NCBI RefSeq assembly: GCF_900113285.1
Contig: NZ_FOOT01000013.1
Coordinates: forward strand, 1 to 59,406
Source of the DNA: Pontibacter chinhatensis
GTDB lineage: Bacteria; Bacteroidota; Bacteroidia; Cytophagales; Hymenobacteraceae
Direction: 5' to 3'
Length of the DNA stretch: 59,406 nucleotides
Part shown: positions 7,952 to 16,455 of the stretch, in pieces
Layout of the letters: every line of letters starts with the position of its first letter
Numbering within the stretch: position 1 is the first letter of the stretch
Notes under the pieces: model-generated
Seen by the model: only the letters and a program-made list of their open reading frames with translations
What the model was told of the DNA's origin: nothing
Databases searched by the model: none
Program-made: the position numbers and the translations under genes

Positions 7952-9080
7952 AGGTTTTGATGGTTCGTCCTTTCCAGTGATAGCGTCCCCAAAGGCCCCA
8001 AACAGCCGTAATCAGCACGTAAGGTGTGTATACGAACTGCAGCGGCAGGAAGTACCAAAGGAAACGGCGTGCCTGTAGAAAATTGGTTATCTCTCTTAAA
8101 AATAAGAAATCGACGGCAAACTTGGTAAGATAAGCCAGTAAAAAGGCCCAGGCAGGCAGGTTCCCCCAAAGCACCGCTGGAATAGCCAGGAACAGCAGCA
8201 GGTTTACGAGGAACACGCTCAACGCCACCAGCTGCACCGGCAGGTTTTGGTAAAATTTCCATTTACTGGCCCACCTTACTCGCTGCTGCACAAAGGAAAT
8301 CAGAGTTTTACGCGCCGAAGTATAAATTATAGCTTCAGGTGATTTCAGAAACTTTACCCGCTCCGGAAATGCTTGGTGCACCTTGTGCAGCAGGAACTCA
8401 TCGTCGCCGCTGGCAATGGTTTCGTTGCCGGCAAAGCCGCCTACCCGCTCAAAAATGTCCTTGCGGTAAGCCAGGTTGGCCCCGTTGCACATGTTCGGCT
8501 GGCCTAGGGCAATAGAAGCTCCCCCTATCCCAATCAGGCTGGAGAACTCCACCAGCTGCATCCGTTCGAAATGCGTGTGCGTGTTGTGGAAACTCACGGG
8601 TCCGCTGATAAAGTATGGCTGTTCTGTTTCGTAAACGAAAGCATAACTGCGTAGCCACTCCGGTCCCACCCGGCAGTCACCGTCGGTGAACACCAGCAGC
8701 TCGCCGCGCGCCTGCTCCACCCCTACCTGCACGGCCGCCTTTTTGCCTTTATACTTTACATAATTTTCTAACTGGAGATACTTGGCTTGAAGACCGGATG
8801 CAAGTATAAACTCCTCCACCAGGGTGGCTGTCTCATCGTCGGAGTGGTCGTCAATTACCAGCACTTCCAGCAACTCACGGGGGTAACGCTGGCGCTCCAA
8901 ATCGCGCAGCAGGTGCAGGATATTCTCCGCCTCGTTCCGGACAGGTATGATAACGGTGATGGCGGTGGAGGGCTGAAAAGCAGCCGGCGGTGCGGTAACA
9001 GGCATGCGCCTCCAGGCAAGCCACCTCCTCAGAATAATCCAACTGTACCAAAGAACTGAAAACAGCAGCAGCCACCTCAT
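7932..9080 (-). CDS. Membrane glycosyltransferase, family 2
   Basis: 382 residues from ATG 9080 (MRWLLLFSVLWYSW), which overlaps the stop of the upstream gene as ATGA; the longer frame to 9164 is not needed. One N-terminal membrane helix is followed by a GT-A domain with VIIPVRNEAENI, VIDDHSDDET, FTDGDCR, a GDDEFLLHKV block and QQRVRWASKW. The C-terminal third has about three membrane segments. It should act at the cytoplasmic face on lipid or polymer acceptors. Operon partners are an LPG-synthase-like integral membrane protein and a small soluble protein, which suggests a lipid or envelope glycan step. Confidence 0.87.
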   Translation of the reverse strand: MRWLLLFSVLWYSWIILRRWLAWRRMPVTAPPAAFQPSTAITVIIPVRNEAENILHLLRDLERQRYPRELLEVLVIDDHSDDETATLVEEFILASGLQAKYLQLENYVKYKGKKAAVQVGVEQARGELLVFTDGDCRVGPEWLRSYAFVYETEQPYFISGPVSFHNTHTHFERMQLVEFSSLIGIGGASIALGQPNMCNGANLAYRKDIFERVGGFAGNETIASGDDEFLLHKVHQAFPERVKFLKSPEAIIYTSARKTLISFVQQRVRWASKWKFYQNLPVQLVALSVFLVNLLLFLAIPAVLWGNLPAWAFLLAYLTKFAVDFLFLREITNFLQARRFLWYFLPLQFVYTPYVLITAVWGLWGRYHWKGRTIKTYERQRV

Positions 9081-10066
9081 GCCGGCACTCCTTTCCGCGC
9101 CAGCCGCATCCGCAGCACAAAGTATAAACCCACCACGCTGGGCACAGCAATGTTGAGTAACCACAGGCTAAGGCTGGCGCTGAGCACCTGTAACCTCTCC
9201 TGCCCGAGCAGCCCGAACAGGTACATCGCCGACAGCTCCCGCACCCCTAAATCTGAAATCAGACTGACCGACGGCACCACTGATTTAAGGAAGAAGGTAC
9301 CCGACACTCCACTCAGGTATTGCAGTGGGCTGAGTCGTACCTCGAAGAGTATGAGCAGCAGTATAAACTGCACCAGAAACACAGCATAGCGCCCCAGCGA
9401 GAGCCACAGCAGCCGCGTCATCTCCCCGGAAGTATAGGTCCCCATGATGGACAGATAAGGCACGAAGGGGCGCAGTGGTTTAATGGCAGCCACCACGGCC
9501 ACCATAGCTTTGGCATTATAGAGCAACAAGAGCATGGCTACGCAAAGGGTGAGCAAAAGTATAAATAAGCTAAGAGCAACCGCCGGGTACTCCTGCCAGC
9601 CGAAAGCAAGTATAAAGTATAGCAGTCCGCCTGAGCCGGCCAGCACGGTGGCCACCAACTGGCAGAACCTGCCGATGAAGATCGCTCCGATGGCTTCCAG
9701 CCGCTGCCGGCTCCTAAGCTCGAGCACGCGCCCGGCATAGTCGCCGAGGCGGTTGGGGGTGATGAAGCCTAGCGTGAGCCCTACCATCACGGCGCGGTAG
9801 GCTTGCCCGAACGACATAGGCTCCAGCTTCTGCCCCAGCAGCTGCCATTTGAGTGCCTCAAAACCCCAGTTAACGGGTATGAGCAAGGCTGTAAGCAGAA
9901 GCAGGTAGCGCAGCGGGCTCTGCCCAGCCTGCGTCAGAATGTGTCCCCAACTCAGGAATGTATCGGGTGCGGTGAAGATAGCCTGGTAGAGCAGGAACAG
10001 CGTGAGCCCCACCACCAGCGACTTTGCCAGGAGCAAAAGGAATTTTTTATGCCGCTTAATGTTCAA
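9077..10066 (-). CDS. Lysylphosphatidylglycerol synthase TM-region / UPF0104-like membrane protein
   Basis: 329 residues with about eight hydrophobic segments and a basic N-terminus. The arrangement, with LTLGFITPNRLGDYAGRVLEL near residue 100 and SVVPSVSLISDLGVRELS near 265, matches the flippase-like membrane domain of MprF/AglD-type proteins, without the soluble aminoacyl-transferase part. Family members translocate or handle lipids together with glycosyltransferases. The start codon is TTG at 10066 (MNIKRHKK), only 23 bp from the divergent ruvC ATG. First gene of the unit that continues with the glycosyltransferase (ATGA overlap). Confidence 0.8.
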   Translation of the reverse strand: MNIKRHKKFLLLLAKSLVVGLTLFLLYQAIFTAPDTFLSWGHILTQAGQSPLRYLLLLTALLIPVNWGFEALKWQLLGQKLEPMSFGQAYRAVMVGLTLGFITPNRLGDYAGRVLELRSRQRLEAIGAIFIGRFCQLVATVLAGSGGLLYFILAFGWQEYPAVALSLFILLLTLCVAMLLLLYNAKAMVAVVAAIKPLRPFVPYLSIMGTYTSGEMTRLLWLSLGRYAVFLVQFILLLILFEVRLSPLQYLSGVSGTFFLKSVVPSVSLISDLGVRELSAMYLFGLLGQERLQVLSASLSLWLLNIAVPSVVGLYFVLRMRLARKGVPA

Positions 10067-10075
10067 GATAATGTC

Positions 10076-10083
10076 TATTTTTG
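10076..10083 (+). promoter_or_regulatory. TAnnTTTG promoter element of ruvC
   Basis: TATTTTTG matches the Bacteroidota -7 consensus exactly and ends 6 bases before the ruvC ATG at 10090. Transcription would then begin at or very near the start codon, giving a leaderless or nearly leaderless mRNA. Confidence 0.5.
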
Positions 10084-10089
10084 CACCCT

Positions 10090-10662
10090 ATGGCTTACTC
10101 CACTGCACTTCCACCCAGCAAACTCATTCTTGGCATTGACCCCGGCACGCGGGTTATGGGCTATGGCTTGATAGAAGTGACTGGTACTAAGGTGCAGGTG
10201 CTGCAGTTTGGCGTTATCCACCTCAAAAGCTACAGCAACCACGCCATCAAGTTAAAGAAAATTTTTGACCGGATGATACAGCTCATCGACGAGTACCTGC
10301 CCGACGAGCTGGCCATCGAGTCACCTTTCTACGGCACCAACGTGCAAAGTATGCTGAAGCTGGGCCGGGCCCAGGGCGTGGCCATTGCCGCCGCCCTCTC
10401 CCGCGACATCCCTTACGTGGAATACGCCCCCAAGAAGATAAAGCAGTCCATCACCGGCAACGGAAACGCCTCCAAAGAACAGGTGGCGGCCATGCTGATG
10501 CAGATCCTCAAGATCCAGGAAGTACCCAAGCTACTCGACGCCACCGACGCCCTGGGTGTGGCGCTTTGCCACCATTACCAAAAAGGCAATAACGCCAAGC
10601 AAGGCGGCAAGTCGTGGAAAAGTTTTCTGGCGGATAATCCGGATCGATTAGCGAGTAAGTAG
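10090..10662 (+). CDS. ruvC: Holliday junction endonuclease RuvC
   Basis: 190 residues from ATG 10090 (MAYSTALPPSKL); an upstream TTG at 10081 sits inside the promoter element. RuvC resolves Holliday junctions made during recombination, working with RuvAB. The four catalytic acidic residues are visible: Asp in ILGIDPGTRVMGYG, Glu in LAIESPFYG, and two Asp in LLDATDALGVALCHH. The KKIKQSITGNGNASKEQV helix is typical for DNA contact. The length is slightly above the E. coli protein because of a basic C-terminal tail. It is monocistronic and divergent from the 10066 gene. Confidence 0.95.
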   Translation: MAYSTALPPSKLILGIDPGTRVMGYGLIEVTGTKVQVLQFGVIHLKSYSNHAIKLKKIFDRMIQLIDEYLPDELAIESPFYGTNVQSMLKLGRAQGVAIAAALSRDIPYVEYAPKKIKQSITGNGNASKEQVAAMLMQILKIQEVPKLLDATDALGVALCHHYQKGNNAKQGGKSWKSFLADNPDRLASK

Positions 10663-10825
10663 GGGTTTGCTGTTATATTTTATACTTCAGCTTATACTTC
10701 AAAGCTCCTGCTGTTCCGGACATCCTTGTCCGGAACCACTTCTGCTGCGGATTTCCAAATCCGCGTAAGTCATACTTTTATACTTACGATTTATACTTCT
10801 ATACTTGCTGGTTTATACTTCCCGC
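10663..10825. repeat. Cluster of AAGTATA motifs and two short palindromes
   Basis: Downstream of ruvC, six TATACTT copies fall within about 150 bases. Between them lie two hairpins: 10714-10735, TTCCGGACA/TGTCCGGAA around a short loop, and 10747-10764, GCGGATTT/AAATCCGC. Either hairpin could end the ruvC transcript, but no long U-run follows directly. Together with the island at 10826-11310 this fills the ruvC-HIT gap, in which I see no gene. Confidence 0.7.
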
Positions 10826-11310
10826 CGCTGGCGCGGGCTTGCAGCCCGTGCCTAACTATGGTGTTGGGTTTGTAACCCAACCGGGTTGAAAAGCCATACT
10901 TCGTACTTTGCTATACTTTTATACTTGCCGATTTATACTTACTTAGCCACCGCTTTCCTCCACTTGAACCAAGTTATTCTTGCTAGCTGCGGCTCATCCT
11001 CCAGCCCCACAAACGTCTCGTTTCATCTCTAACTTTCTGCCCTCCTAGGCCGGGAGGCCTCGCCTTCGGGCATCGCGCTGCTTTCGCTTCCTTTGCTCCT
11101 GGCGTCGCAATGCCTCGCTCTCGCTCGTCACCGGAACCTCTCGAGGCGCTCAACCCAAAGGCTGGGAATAGAATCGATAGCCGCTGCCTTAGCTATGCAA
11201 CAAGTATAAACTGTCCCCTTGAGGGGACCATAGGGGTATAATCGTTAACAGAAATTCCCCTCCTTTGATAAGGAGGGGTTAGGGGTGGTTGGACCTGGTA
11301 CATTAGAAAC
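10826..11310. repeat. Composite intergenic repeat island, copy 1
   Basis: In order: a hairpin CGGGCTTGCAGCCCG (10833-10847), a hairpin GTTGGGTTTGTAACCCAAC, a block with four TATACTT-like motifs, CTTGAACCAAG, a GC-rich block (about 11059-11170, containing CGCCTTCGGGCATCGCGCTG and CGAGGCGCTCAACCC), then CCCCTTGAGGGG and CCCCTCC/GGAGGGG hairpins. The same modules in the same order recur at 22136-22720. No frame is conserved between the copies, so it is probably not coding. Confidence 0.8.
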
Positions 11311-11386
11311 TCCCCCACACGCAGATAGCAGTAACTAAATCCTATTACCTTAAATAGCGCTGCAACAGCAAACCAACCTAAACCAA

Positions 11387-11414
11387 AAGAGCCGGTACTT
11401 TCGCACCGGCTCTT
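11387..11414 (-). terminator. Terminator of greA-HIT operon
   Basis: A 10-bp stem AAGAGCCGGT / ACCGGCTCTT with an 8-base loop. On the minus strand it is followed by TTTTGGTTT, 25 bases past the HIT stop codon. Confidence 0.85.
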
Positions 11415-11438
11415 GCTAATTTTCTTTCCAGATGTCTG

Positions 11439-11840
11439 CTATGAAGCGTCGTAAGCCGCTCTGATTTTTTGGGCTACTTCTTCAAACTCTTCTTTGCTGA
11501 ACTGCTTTTTGTTGCCAAAATTCATGTCCTGCATGCTGTTGAGCGGGATAAGGTGTACGTGTGCGTGGGGCACCTCTATGCCCACCACTGCCACGCCAAT
11601 GCGCTTGCACGGCACTACCTTCTCCACCGCTGCCGCCACTTTCTTGGCGAAGGCCATCAGGCCCAGGTACAGCTCGTCGTCCAGGTCGAAGATGTAATCG
11701 ATTTGTTGCTTCGGTATTACTAACGTATGGCCCTTGGTGGTCGGGAACACGTCCAGGAAGGCCAGGTAGCGGTCGTCTTCCGCTAGTTTGTAGGCAGGTA
11801 TCTCCCCGTTTACAATCTTGGTAAATATCGAAGCTTCCAT
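11439..11840 (-). CDS. HIT family protein (histidine-triad nucleotide hydrolase)
   Basis: 133 residues, full family length. The signature HAHVHLIP (H-x-H-x-H, near residue 96) contains the catalytic histidine; the N-terminus SIFTKIVNGEIPAYK and the TTKGHTLVIPK block are typical for the HinT branch. These enzymes hydrolyse adenosine phosphoramidates and related adducts. The start lies two bases past the greA stop, so it is cotranscribed with greA. Confidence 0.93.
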   Translation of the reverse strand: MEASIFTKIVNGEIPAYKLAEDDRYLAFLDVFPTTKGHTLVIPKQQIDYIFDLDDELYLGLMAFAKKVAAAVEKVVPCKRIGVAVVGIEVPHAHVHLIPLNSMQDMNFGNKKQFSKEEFEEVAQKIRAAYDAS

Positions 11841-11842
11841 GT

Positions 11843-12316
11843 TTATCGGCTTATTTCAAGTATCTCAAACTGCAACTTGCCGGCAGGCACCGTTATCTCA
11901 GCTTTATCACCTACGGATTTGCCCAGCAGGCCTTTGCCAATCGGCGACTTCACAGAGATTTTTCCGGCGGCCAGGTCGGCCTCTTCCTCTGCTACCAAAG
12001 TATAATCAACGACCATGTTGTTCTTCAGGTTTTTGATTTTCACCTTGGAGAGAATCAGCGCCTTGCTCGTGTCCAGGTTCGACTCGTCGATCAGGCGCGC
12101 GTTGCCTACAATCTCCTCCATCTTGGCGATCTTCAGCTCCAGGTGGCCCTGCGCGTCCTTGGCCGCATCATACTCAGCATTCTCGCTCAAGTCACCTTTG
12201 TCGCGTGCCTCCGCCAGTTGGCGCGCCACCTCGGCACGGCCCTTTGTCTTTAGCTCTGCCAGCTCATCTTTCAGCTTTTGCAGCCCTTCAGCAGTGTAAT
12301 AGTTGATTTTGCTCAT
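11843..12316 (-). CDS. greA: Transcription elongation factor GreA
   Basis: 157 residues, the normal length. GreA enters the secondary channel of RNA polymerase and stimulates cleavage of backtracked RNA. The N-terminal coiled coil (about 1-75) carries the acidic tip in DLSENAEYDAAKDAQG, and the C-terminal FKBP-like domain contains the SPIGKGLLGKSVGD block. Start MSKINYYTAEGL matches the family. It leads the greA-HIT operon and lies just downstream of a candidate small RNA with its own terminator. Confidence 0.96.
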   Translation of the reverse strand: MSKINYYTAEGLQKLKDELAELKTKGRAEVARQLAEARDKGDLSENAEYDAAKDAQGHLELKIAKMEEIVGNARLIDESNLDTSKALILSKVKIKNLKNNMVVDYTLVAEEEADLAAGKISVKSPIGKGLLGKSVGDKAEITVPAGKLQFEILEISR

Positions 12317-12339
12317 AATTCGGTTTTCACGTTTTAAAA

Positions 12340-12518
12340 CACAAAAACAAAAAGAACGGCTATGGCTTGCATAACCGTTCTTCTTGCTAAATATGTTACT
12401 TATTTAATTCTTTTCCAGGGTGGCCGCTCCATACTTTCTATAGAGGTGCCGAGTTTAGCATAAGCCTGATTCTTGTATTTTCGATTCCCGCAGGGCTCCT
12501 CCCTCACGGTGCGCATCT
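12340..12518 (-). ncRNA. Candidate small RNA upstream of greA
   Basis: On the minus strand, TATCTTTG (12530-12523) fits the TAnnTTTG -7 consensus, with a TTTG about 22 bases further upstream. A transcript starting near 12516 would run to a hairpin (AAGAACGG / CCGTTCTT, 12352-12382) followed by TTTTTGTTTTTG, about 175 nt. It contains GC-rich segments such as GCACCGTGAGGGAGGAGCCC and CCACCCTGG in an otherwise AT-rich gap, and no plausible frame. It could be a 6S-like or regulatory RNA or a separate greA leader. I could not match it to a known family. Confidence 0.45.
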
Positions 12519-12612
12519 AAAGCAAAGATAAAAATATTTATGATACACTACCCAAATTTTTTCCGGTCAAAATTTTATACTGCCCCTGCTCTGTAAGAAA
12601 CAAGCAACGAAA

Positions 12613-13566
12613 TCAGCTTGCCAGCACCTGCCCTATTTTCTGCACCAGCACCTCGTTTATCTTCACGTAGGATTCGTGTGTCCAGCCGGCAATGTGCGGC
12701 GTGAGGATGACATTGGGGGCCGAGGCCAGGTAGTCGAAATCCTGTTGCTGCTGAGCCGTTAAGGTATGGAGCTTCTCATTCTCCAGCACATCCAGGGCCG
12801 CGCCTTTTATACTTCCGGACTGCAGGTGCCGCACCAGCGCCTGCTGGTCCACCACCTCGCCGCGCGAGGTGTTCAGAAACCAGATAGGCTTGCGGAAAGC
12901 ACTGAAGAAAGCATCGTTGGCAAAGCGCAGGTTCTCCTGAATAAAGGGGATGTGCAGGCTCACAATGTCGGCCTCTTCCTGCAGCTGCTCCAGCGACACA
13001 CGTTCCACTGGCAGGTTAATTTTCTCGGGTGCATAGCGGTCGTAGGCCAGCAAGCGACAGCCGAAACCAGAAACGGTCCGTGCAAAGCTCTGCCCCATGT
13101 TTCCAAAGCCGATGATGCCGATTGTTTTGCCACTGATCTCCTCCCCTCGGTTTTCCTCGCGCAGCCATACTTTCTGCTGCACCTGGCTGTGGCTCCTCGA
13201 TACATTGCGCAGCAGCGACACCAGCAGCCCCACAGTAAACTCGCCCACGGCCTGGCTGTTGCCCTCGTTGGCTGCAAGAAGTATAACGCCGCGCTCCTGC
13301 AGCGCCTGCTGATCGATGTTGTCCACCCCTGCCCCGGCTCTGGCCACATACTTTAGCTTATCGGCCTGCGCCAGTGTGTCTGCCGTGATGCGCATTTTAC
13401 TCCGCACGATCAGCCCGTCAAAGCCCTGAAGCGCCTCTGGCACCTCCTCTGGTTTTATATCCGGCCGGTAATCCGCTTCCACGCCTATACTTTCCAGCAT
13501 CGGAAAAATGCTCGGGTGGATTTCGTCAATAATCAATACGCTGGATGTAGAAGGTTTCGTAGACAC
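12613..13566 (-). CDS. D-2-hydroxyacid dehydrogenase (phosphoglycerate dehydrogenase-like)
   Basis: 317 residues. A Rossmann domain with GIIGFGNMGQSFA is inserted in the catalytic domain. Active-site Arg (FLNTSRGEVVD), Glu (LDVLENEKL) and His (ILTPHIAGWT) blocks are all present. The length corresponds to the short SerA type without an ACT domain, so serine feedback is not expected. It probably oxidises 3-phosphoglycerate to 3-phosphohydroxypyruvate with NAD, the first step of serine synthesis, but other 2-hydroxyacids are possible. It appears monocistronic. Confidence 0.88.
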   Translation of the reverse strand: MSTKPSTSSVLIIDEIHPSIFPMLESIGVEADYRPDIKPEEVPEALQGFDGLIVRSKMRITADTLAQADKLKYVARAGAGVDNIDQQALQERGVILLAANEGNSQAVGEFTVGLLVSLLRNVSRSHSQVQQKVWLREENRGEEISGKTIGIIGFGNMGQSFARTVSGFGCRLLAYDRYAPEKINLPVERVSLEQLQEEADIVSLHIPFIQENLRFANDAFFSAFRKPIWFLNTSRGEVVDQQALVRHLQSGSIKGAALDVLENEKLHTLTAQQQQDFDYLASAPNVILTPHIAGWTHESYVKINEVLVQKIGQVLAS

Positions 13567-13678
13567 GGATGATATTTGTTGGTTATTCGTTAAATGTTAC
13601 TCGTAAACCGGTTAGTACAGGCTGAGGAGAGGCGTAGCCGAAATATGGAGCCTGTAAAGGTTATACTATGTTTTTTTA

Positions 13679-14137
13679 CTACTCCTGCTCCATTGTCTCT
13701 TCGGTATATGCAACAGCTTCTTTCACAGAAGTTGAGAATACACCAGCGTCTCCCTCGTCAAAGAACAGTTTCCATACCTCATATCCATCTTTAAAATCAG
13801 GAATAGGCTGGTTATCCGTAATCTTCTTTGTCACACTTTTTTCCAGCGCCTCCAAATCAAATGGTAGATGCTCAATAGAAGTTACAATGCTGTCCTCGCT
13901 TGTGGGGCTTTTTATGTTTACATTGTCTATCGCAATGTGTACTACTACTTGGCCCCTTGGGTACTCCTCAACTTTGAGAATTGTTAATTTTGAGGACTCT
14001 TCACCTATCCTTGTTTCGTATTCCCAAACTTGACCTTCCTTAAATTGATATTCTTTATTTATCATTCTATTGTCAAGTTTAGGTTGGCAGCTCAACACCA
14101 TCAGGGAAGCAGCAATAAGGAGCAAAGCTTTGCCCAT
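13679..14137 (-). CDS. Hypothetical lipoprotein
   Basis: 152 residues. A lipoprotein signal peptide ends in a good lipobox (SLMVLSC, Cys at about 17). The mature part is acidic, alternates charged and hydrophobic residues, and has no domain that I recognise. In Bacteroidota such lipoproteins are usually trafficked to the outer membrane. It stands alone 20 bp downstream of the mgtE stop on the same strand, so it might be the last gene of the rsmA-mgtE unit. Confidence 0.7.
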   Translation of the reverse strand: MGKALLLIAASLMVLSCQPKLDNRMINKEYQFKEGQVWEYETRIGEESSKLTILKVEEYPRGQVVVHIAIDNVNIKSPTSEDSIVTSIEHLPFDLEALEKSVTKKITDNQPIPDFKDGYEVWKLFFDEGDAGVFSTSVKEAVAYTEETMEQE

Positions 14138-14156
14138 GAATTTAAATTAAGTATAC

Positions 14157-15509
14157 CTACAAACTATACAGCAGATGCGCCACGCCAAAGTAGATGGCAA
14201 GGCCCAATAGGTCGTTGGCGGTAGTGATAAAGGGTCCCGCTGCCACGGCCGGGTTAATGCCAAACCTGTCGAGGATCATCGGGGTGATGGTGCCCATCAG
14301 CGAAGCCAGCATGACTACCGAAAACAGCGCCACCGACACCACCATAGCCAAGGTGAAATCCTGCTTAAAGAGGTACGTGGCCGAAAAAACAAGTATGGAG
14401 ATGATAAAGGCGTTCAGCAAGGCTACCAAAAACACCTTCAGCATACGCTGGGCAATGTTATCAAACATCACCTCGTTGGAGGAAAGCGTCTGGATGATGA
14501 TAGAAGAGGACTGAATGCCCACGTTACCGCCCGTAGCCGTGATGAGCGGTACAAACAGCGCGATGGCCGGCAGCAGGGCGATGTCATCCTCATAGAAACC
14601 CATAAAGTGCGCCGCCAGCAGGCCGCCCACCATGCCAATAATCAGCCAGGGCAGGCGTGCGCGCGAGATACGCAGCACGCTGTCGTCCTCCTCCACGTTC
14701 TCGGTAATACCGGTCATGAGCTGGCGGCTAAGTTCGGCCTGTTCCTGCATCACGTCCACTACGTCGTCGATGGTGATGCGACCCAGCAGGCGCCCCTGTA
14801 TGTTTACCACCGGAATGGCCTCCAGGTCGTAGCGCTGCATCATGTTCACTACCTCGTTCTCACTCTTGTAAGACTCAATCCAGATAACATCTTCGCTGTA
14901 AATATCCTTTACCTGCGTGTCGTCCTTGGACAGCAGCAGGCGCTTCACGCTGACGCGCCCCAGCAGCTTGTCACGATCATCCACCACATACACGGTATAG
15001 ATACGGGCCACCCGCTCGGCCTGCCGGCGCACCTCCTCAATACACTGCCGCACGCGCCAGTTCAGGTTCACCTTAATAAGCTCTTTGGCCATCAAACCGC
15101 CGGCGCAATCCTCCTCGTAGTGCAGCAGGTCCAGGATGGCGGCAGCCTGCTCGTTGTTATCGATGTGCGCGATAACTTCTTCCCGCCGCTGCACCGACTG
15201 CTCGTTGAGGATGTCCACCGCATCGTCGGAGTGCATCAGGTTGATATAGCGGGCAATCTCCTCGCTGGTGAACTTATCGAGGAACTCGCTGCGGATGTCG
15301 TTGTCGAGGTCGCTGAGGATTTCGGCGCCGATTTCGGCTGGCAGCTGGTCCAGCACATAGCGCGATTCGTTCGCGTCCAGTTCGTAGAGCACCGTGATGA
15401 TATCGGCCGGGTGCATCTCATCCATGGTACTCAGGATAAACTCCCGGTCCTGGCGTTCAATGGCTTCCTCTACCTGCTCAATATACTCACGTGTGATCTC
15501 TACCTGCAT
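14157..15509 (-). CDS. mgtE: Magnesium transporter MgtE
   Basis: 450 residues, full length. Domain order: MgtE N-terminal helical domain (1-130), two CBS domains (about 130-255, with YTVYVVDDRDKLLGRVS and IPVVNIQGRLLGRITIDDV), a plug helix, and five C-terminal membrane segments. The pore motif region PLITATGGNVGIQSSSII and the GNVGIQ signature are intact. The channel lets Mg2+ enter and is gated by cytosolic Mg2+ at the N/CBS domains. One base separates it from the upstream rsmA stop region, so they are cotranscribed. No AAGTATA motif occurs in its 1.35 kb. Confidence 0.95.
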   Translation of the reverse strand: MQVEITREYIEQVEEAIERQDREFILSTMDEMHPADIITVLYELDANESRYVLDQLPAEIGAEILSDLDNDIRSEFLDKFTSEEIARYINLMHSDDAVDILNEQSVQRREEVIAHIDNNEQAAAILDLLHYEEDCAGGLMAKELIKVNLNWRVRQCIEEVRRQAERVARIYTVYVVDDRDKLLGRVSVKRLLLSKDDTQVKDIYSEDVIWIESYKSENEVVNMMQRYDLEAIPVVNIQGRLLGRITIDDVVDVMQEQAELSRQLMTGITENVEEDDSVLRISRARLPWLIIGMVGGLLAAHFMGFYEDDIALLPAIALFVPLITATGGNVGIQSSSIIIQTLSSNEVMFDNIAQRMLKVFLVALLNAFIISILVFSATYLFKQDFTLAMVVSVALFSVVMLASLMGTITPMILDRFGINPAVAAGPFITTANDLLGLAIYFGVAHLLYSL

Positions 15510-15510
15510 A

Positions 15511-16296
15511 CTATTGCTTTATATTCTGCTCAATCAGTTGGGTCAACTCCACAAAGTCCTGCACCGAAAGCTGCTCGGCGCGTTTGTCGAAAACGGGCTG
15601 CGCCTGCACTTCGGGTGGCAAGTTATAACTTCGGAGGGAGTTACGCAGCGTCTTGCGGCGGGTTCCAAAACTTAATTTCACCACCTGCTGGAAAAGTTTC
15701 TCGTCGCAGGCCAGGCGCTCCACCTGGTTGCGCACCAGGCTTATCACGGCCGACTTCACCTTTGGGGGCGGGTTAAACACCTTCTCCCCCACCGTAAACT
15801 TGTAGTCGATGGTATAAAAAGCCTGCAGCAGCACACTCAGGATGCCGTAGGTTTTGGAGCCCGGAGGCGCGGCAATGCGCTCGGCCACCTCCTTCTGTAT
15901 CATGCACACCACCTCCGGCACCACATCGCGGTGCTCCAGCACTTTAAAAAATATCTGGCTGGATATATTATAAGGGAAATTTCCGATAATGGCAAACTTG
16001 CCCGGAAAGAGCGTGCTCAGGTCGGTTTTAAGGAAGTCGGCGGAGATGATGCGGTTGCCCAGCTGCGGAAAGTGCTGCTGCAGGTAAGCAATCGATTCCC
16101 GGTCGATGTCCACCACCGTGGTACGGTATTCCGGGTGCTGCAACAGGTACTGCGTAAGCACGCCCATGCCGGGGCCAATTTCGAGTACATCCTGCACGCC
16201 GCCGGGCAGCGTGAGTTGCGCCACTATCTTCTGGGCAATGTTCTGGTCTACCAGGAAATGCTGGCCCAGGTGCTTCTTGGGTCTTACGTCGCTCAC
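15511..16296 (-). CDS. rsmA: 16S rRNA dimethyladenosine transferase RsmA (KsgA)
   Basis: 261 residues. It dimethylates the two adjacent adenosines in helix 45 of 16S rRNA, a late step of small-subunit assembly. SAM-binding motif I is VLEIGPGMGVLTQYL, the catalytic motif IV is NFPYNISSQI, and the N-terminus KKHLGQHFLVDQN is the standard family signature. It is first of a tight rsmA-mgtE pair, divergent from the aminopeptidase gene across a short region with two AAGTATA-type sites. Confidence 0.95.
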   Translation of the reverse strand: MSDVRPKKHLGQHFLVDQNIAQKIVAQLTLPGGVQDVLEIGPGMGVLTQYLLQHPEYRTTVVDIDRESIAYLQQHFPQLGNRIISADFLKTDLSTLFPGKFAIIGNFPYNISSQIFFKVLEHRDVVPEVVCMIQKEVAERIAAPPGSKTYGILSVLLQAFYTIDYKFTVGEKVFNPPPKVKSAVISLVRNQVERLACDEKLFQQVVKLSFGTRRKTLRNSLRSYNLPPEVQAQPVFDKRAEQLSVQDFVELTQLIEQNIKQ

Positions 16297-16455
16297 GTTC
16301 TGTTGCTTATGGTTTTTCGGTCGGTAAGCATACTTTTCCGCCCAAAACCGTTATACTTTAATTGGATGCAATTCCGGTAAACTACCCGTCAGGTTCCGGT
16401 TTTCGCATTACGTTTTATACTTACTATATTGCAGCTTCAAAGATACGAACCAGAC

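Noticed and set aside
12421..12520. tmRNA- or tRNA-like TTCGATTCCCGC sequence on the plus strand
   Set aside because: No paired T-stem, no acceptor partner and no tag frame; the minus-strand RNA explanation fits promoter and terminator better.
14607..15776. 389-codon plus-strand frame
   Set aside because: Antisense shadow of mgtE and rsmA, His/Gln-rich as usual for such shadows.
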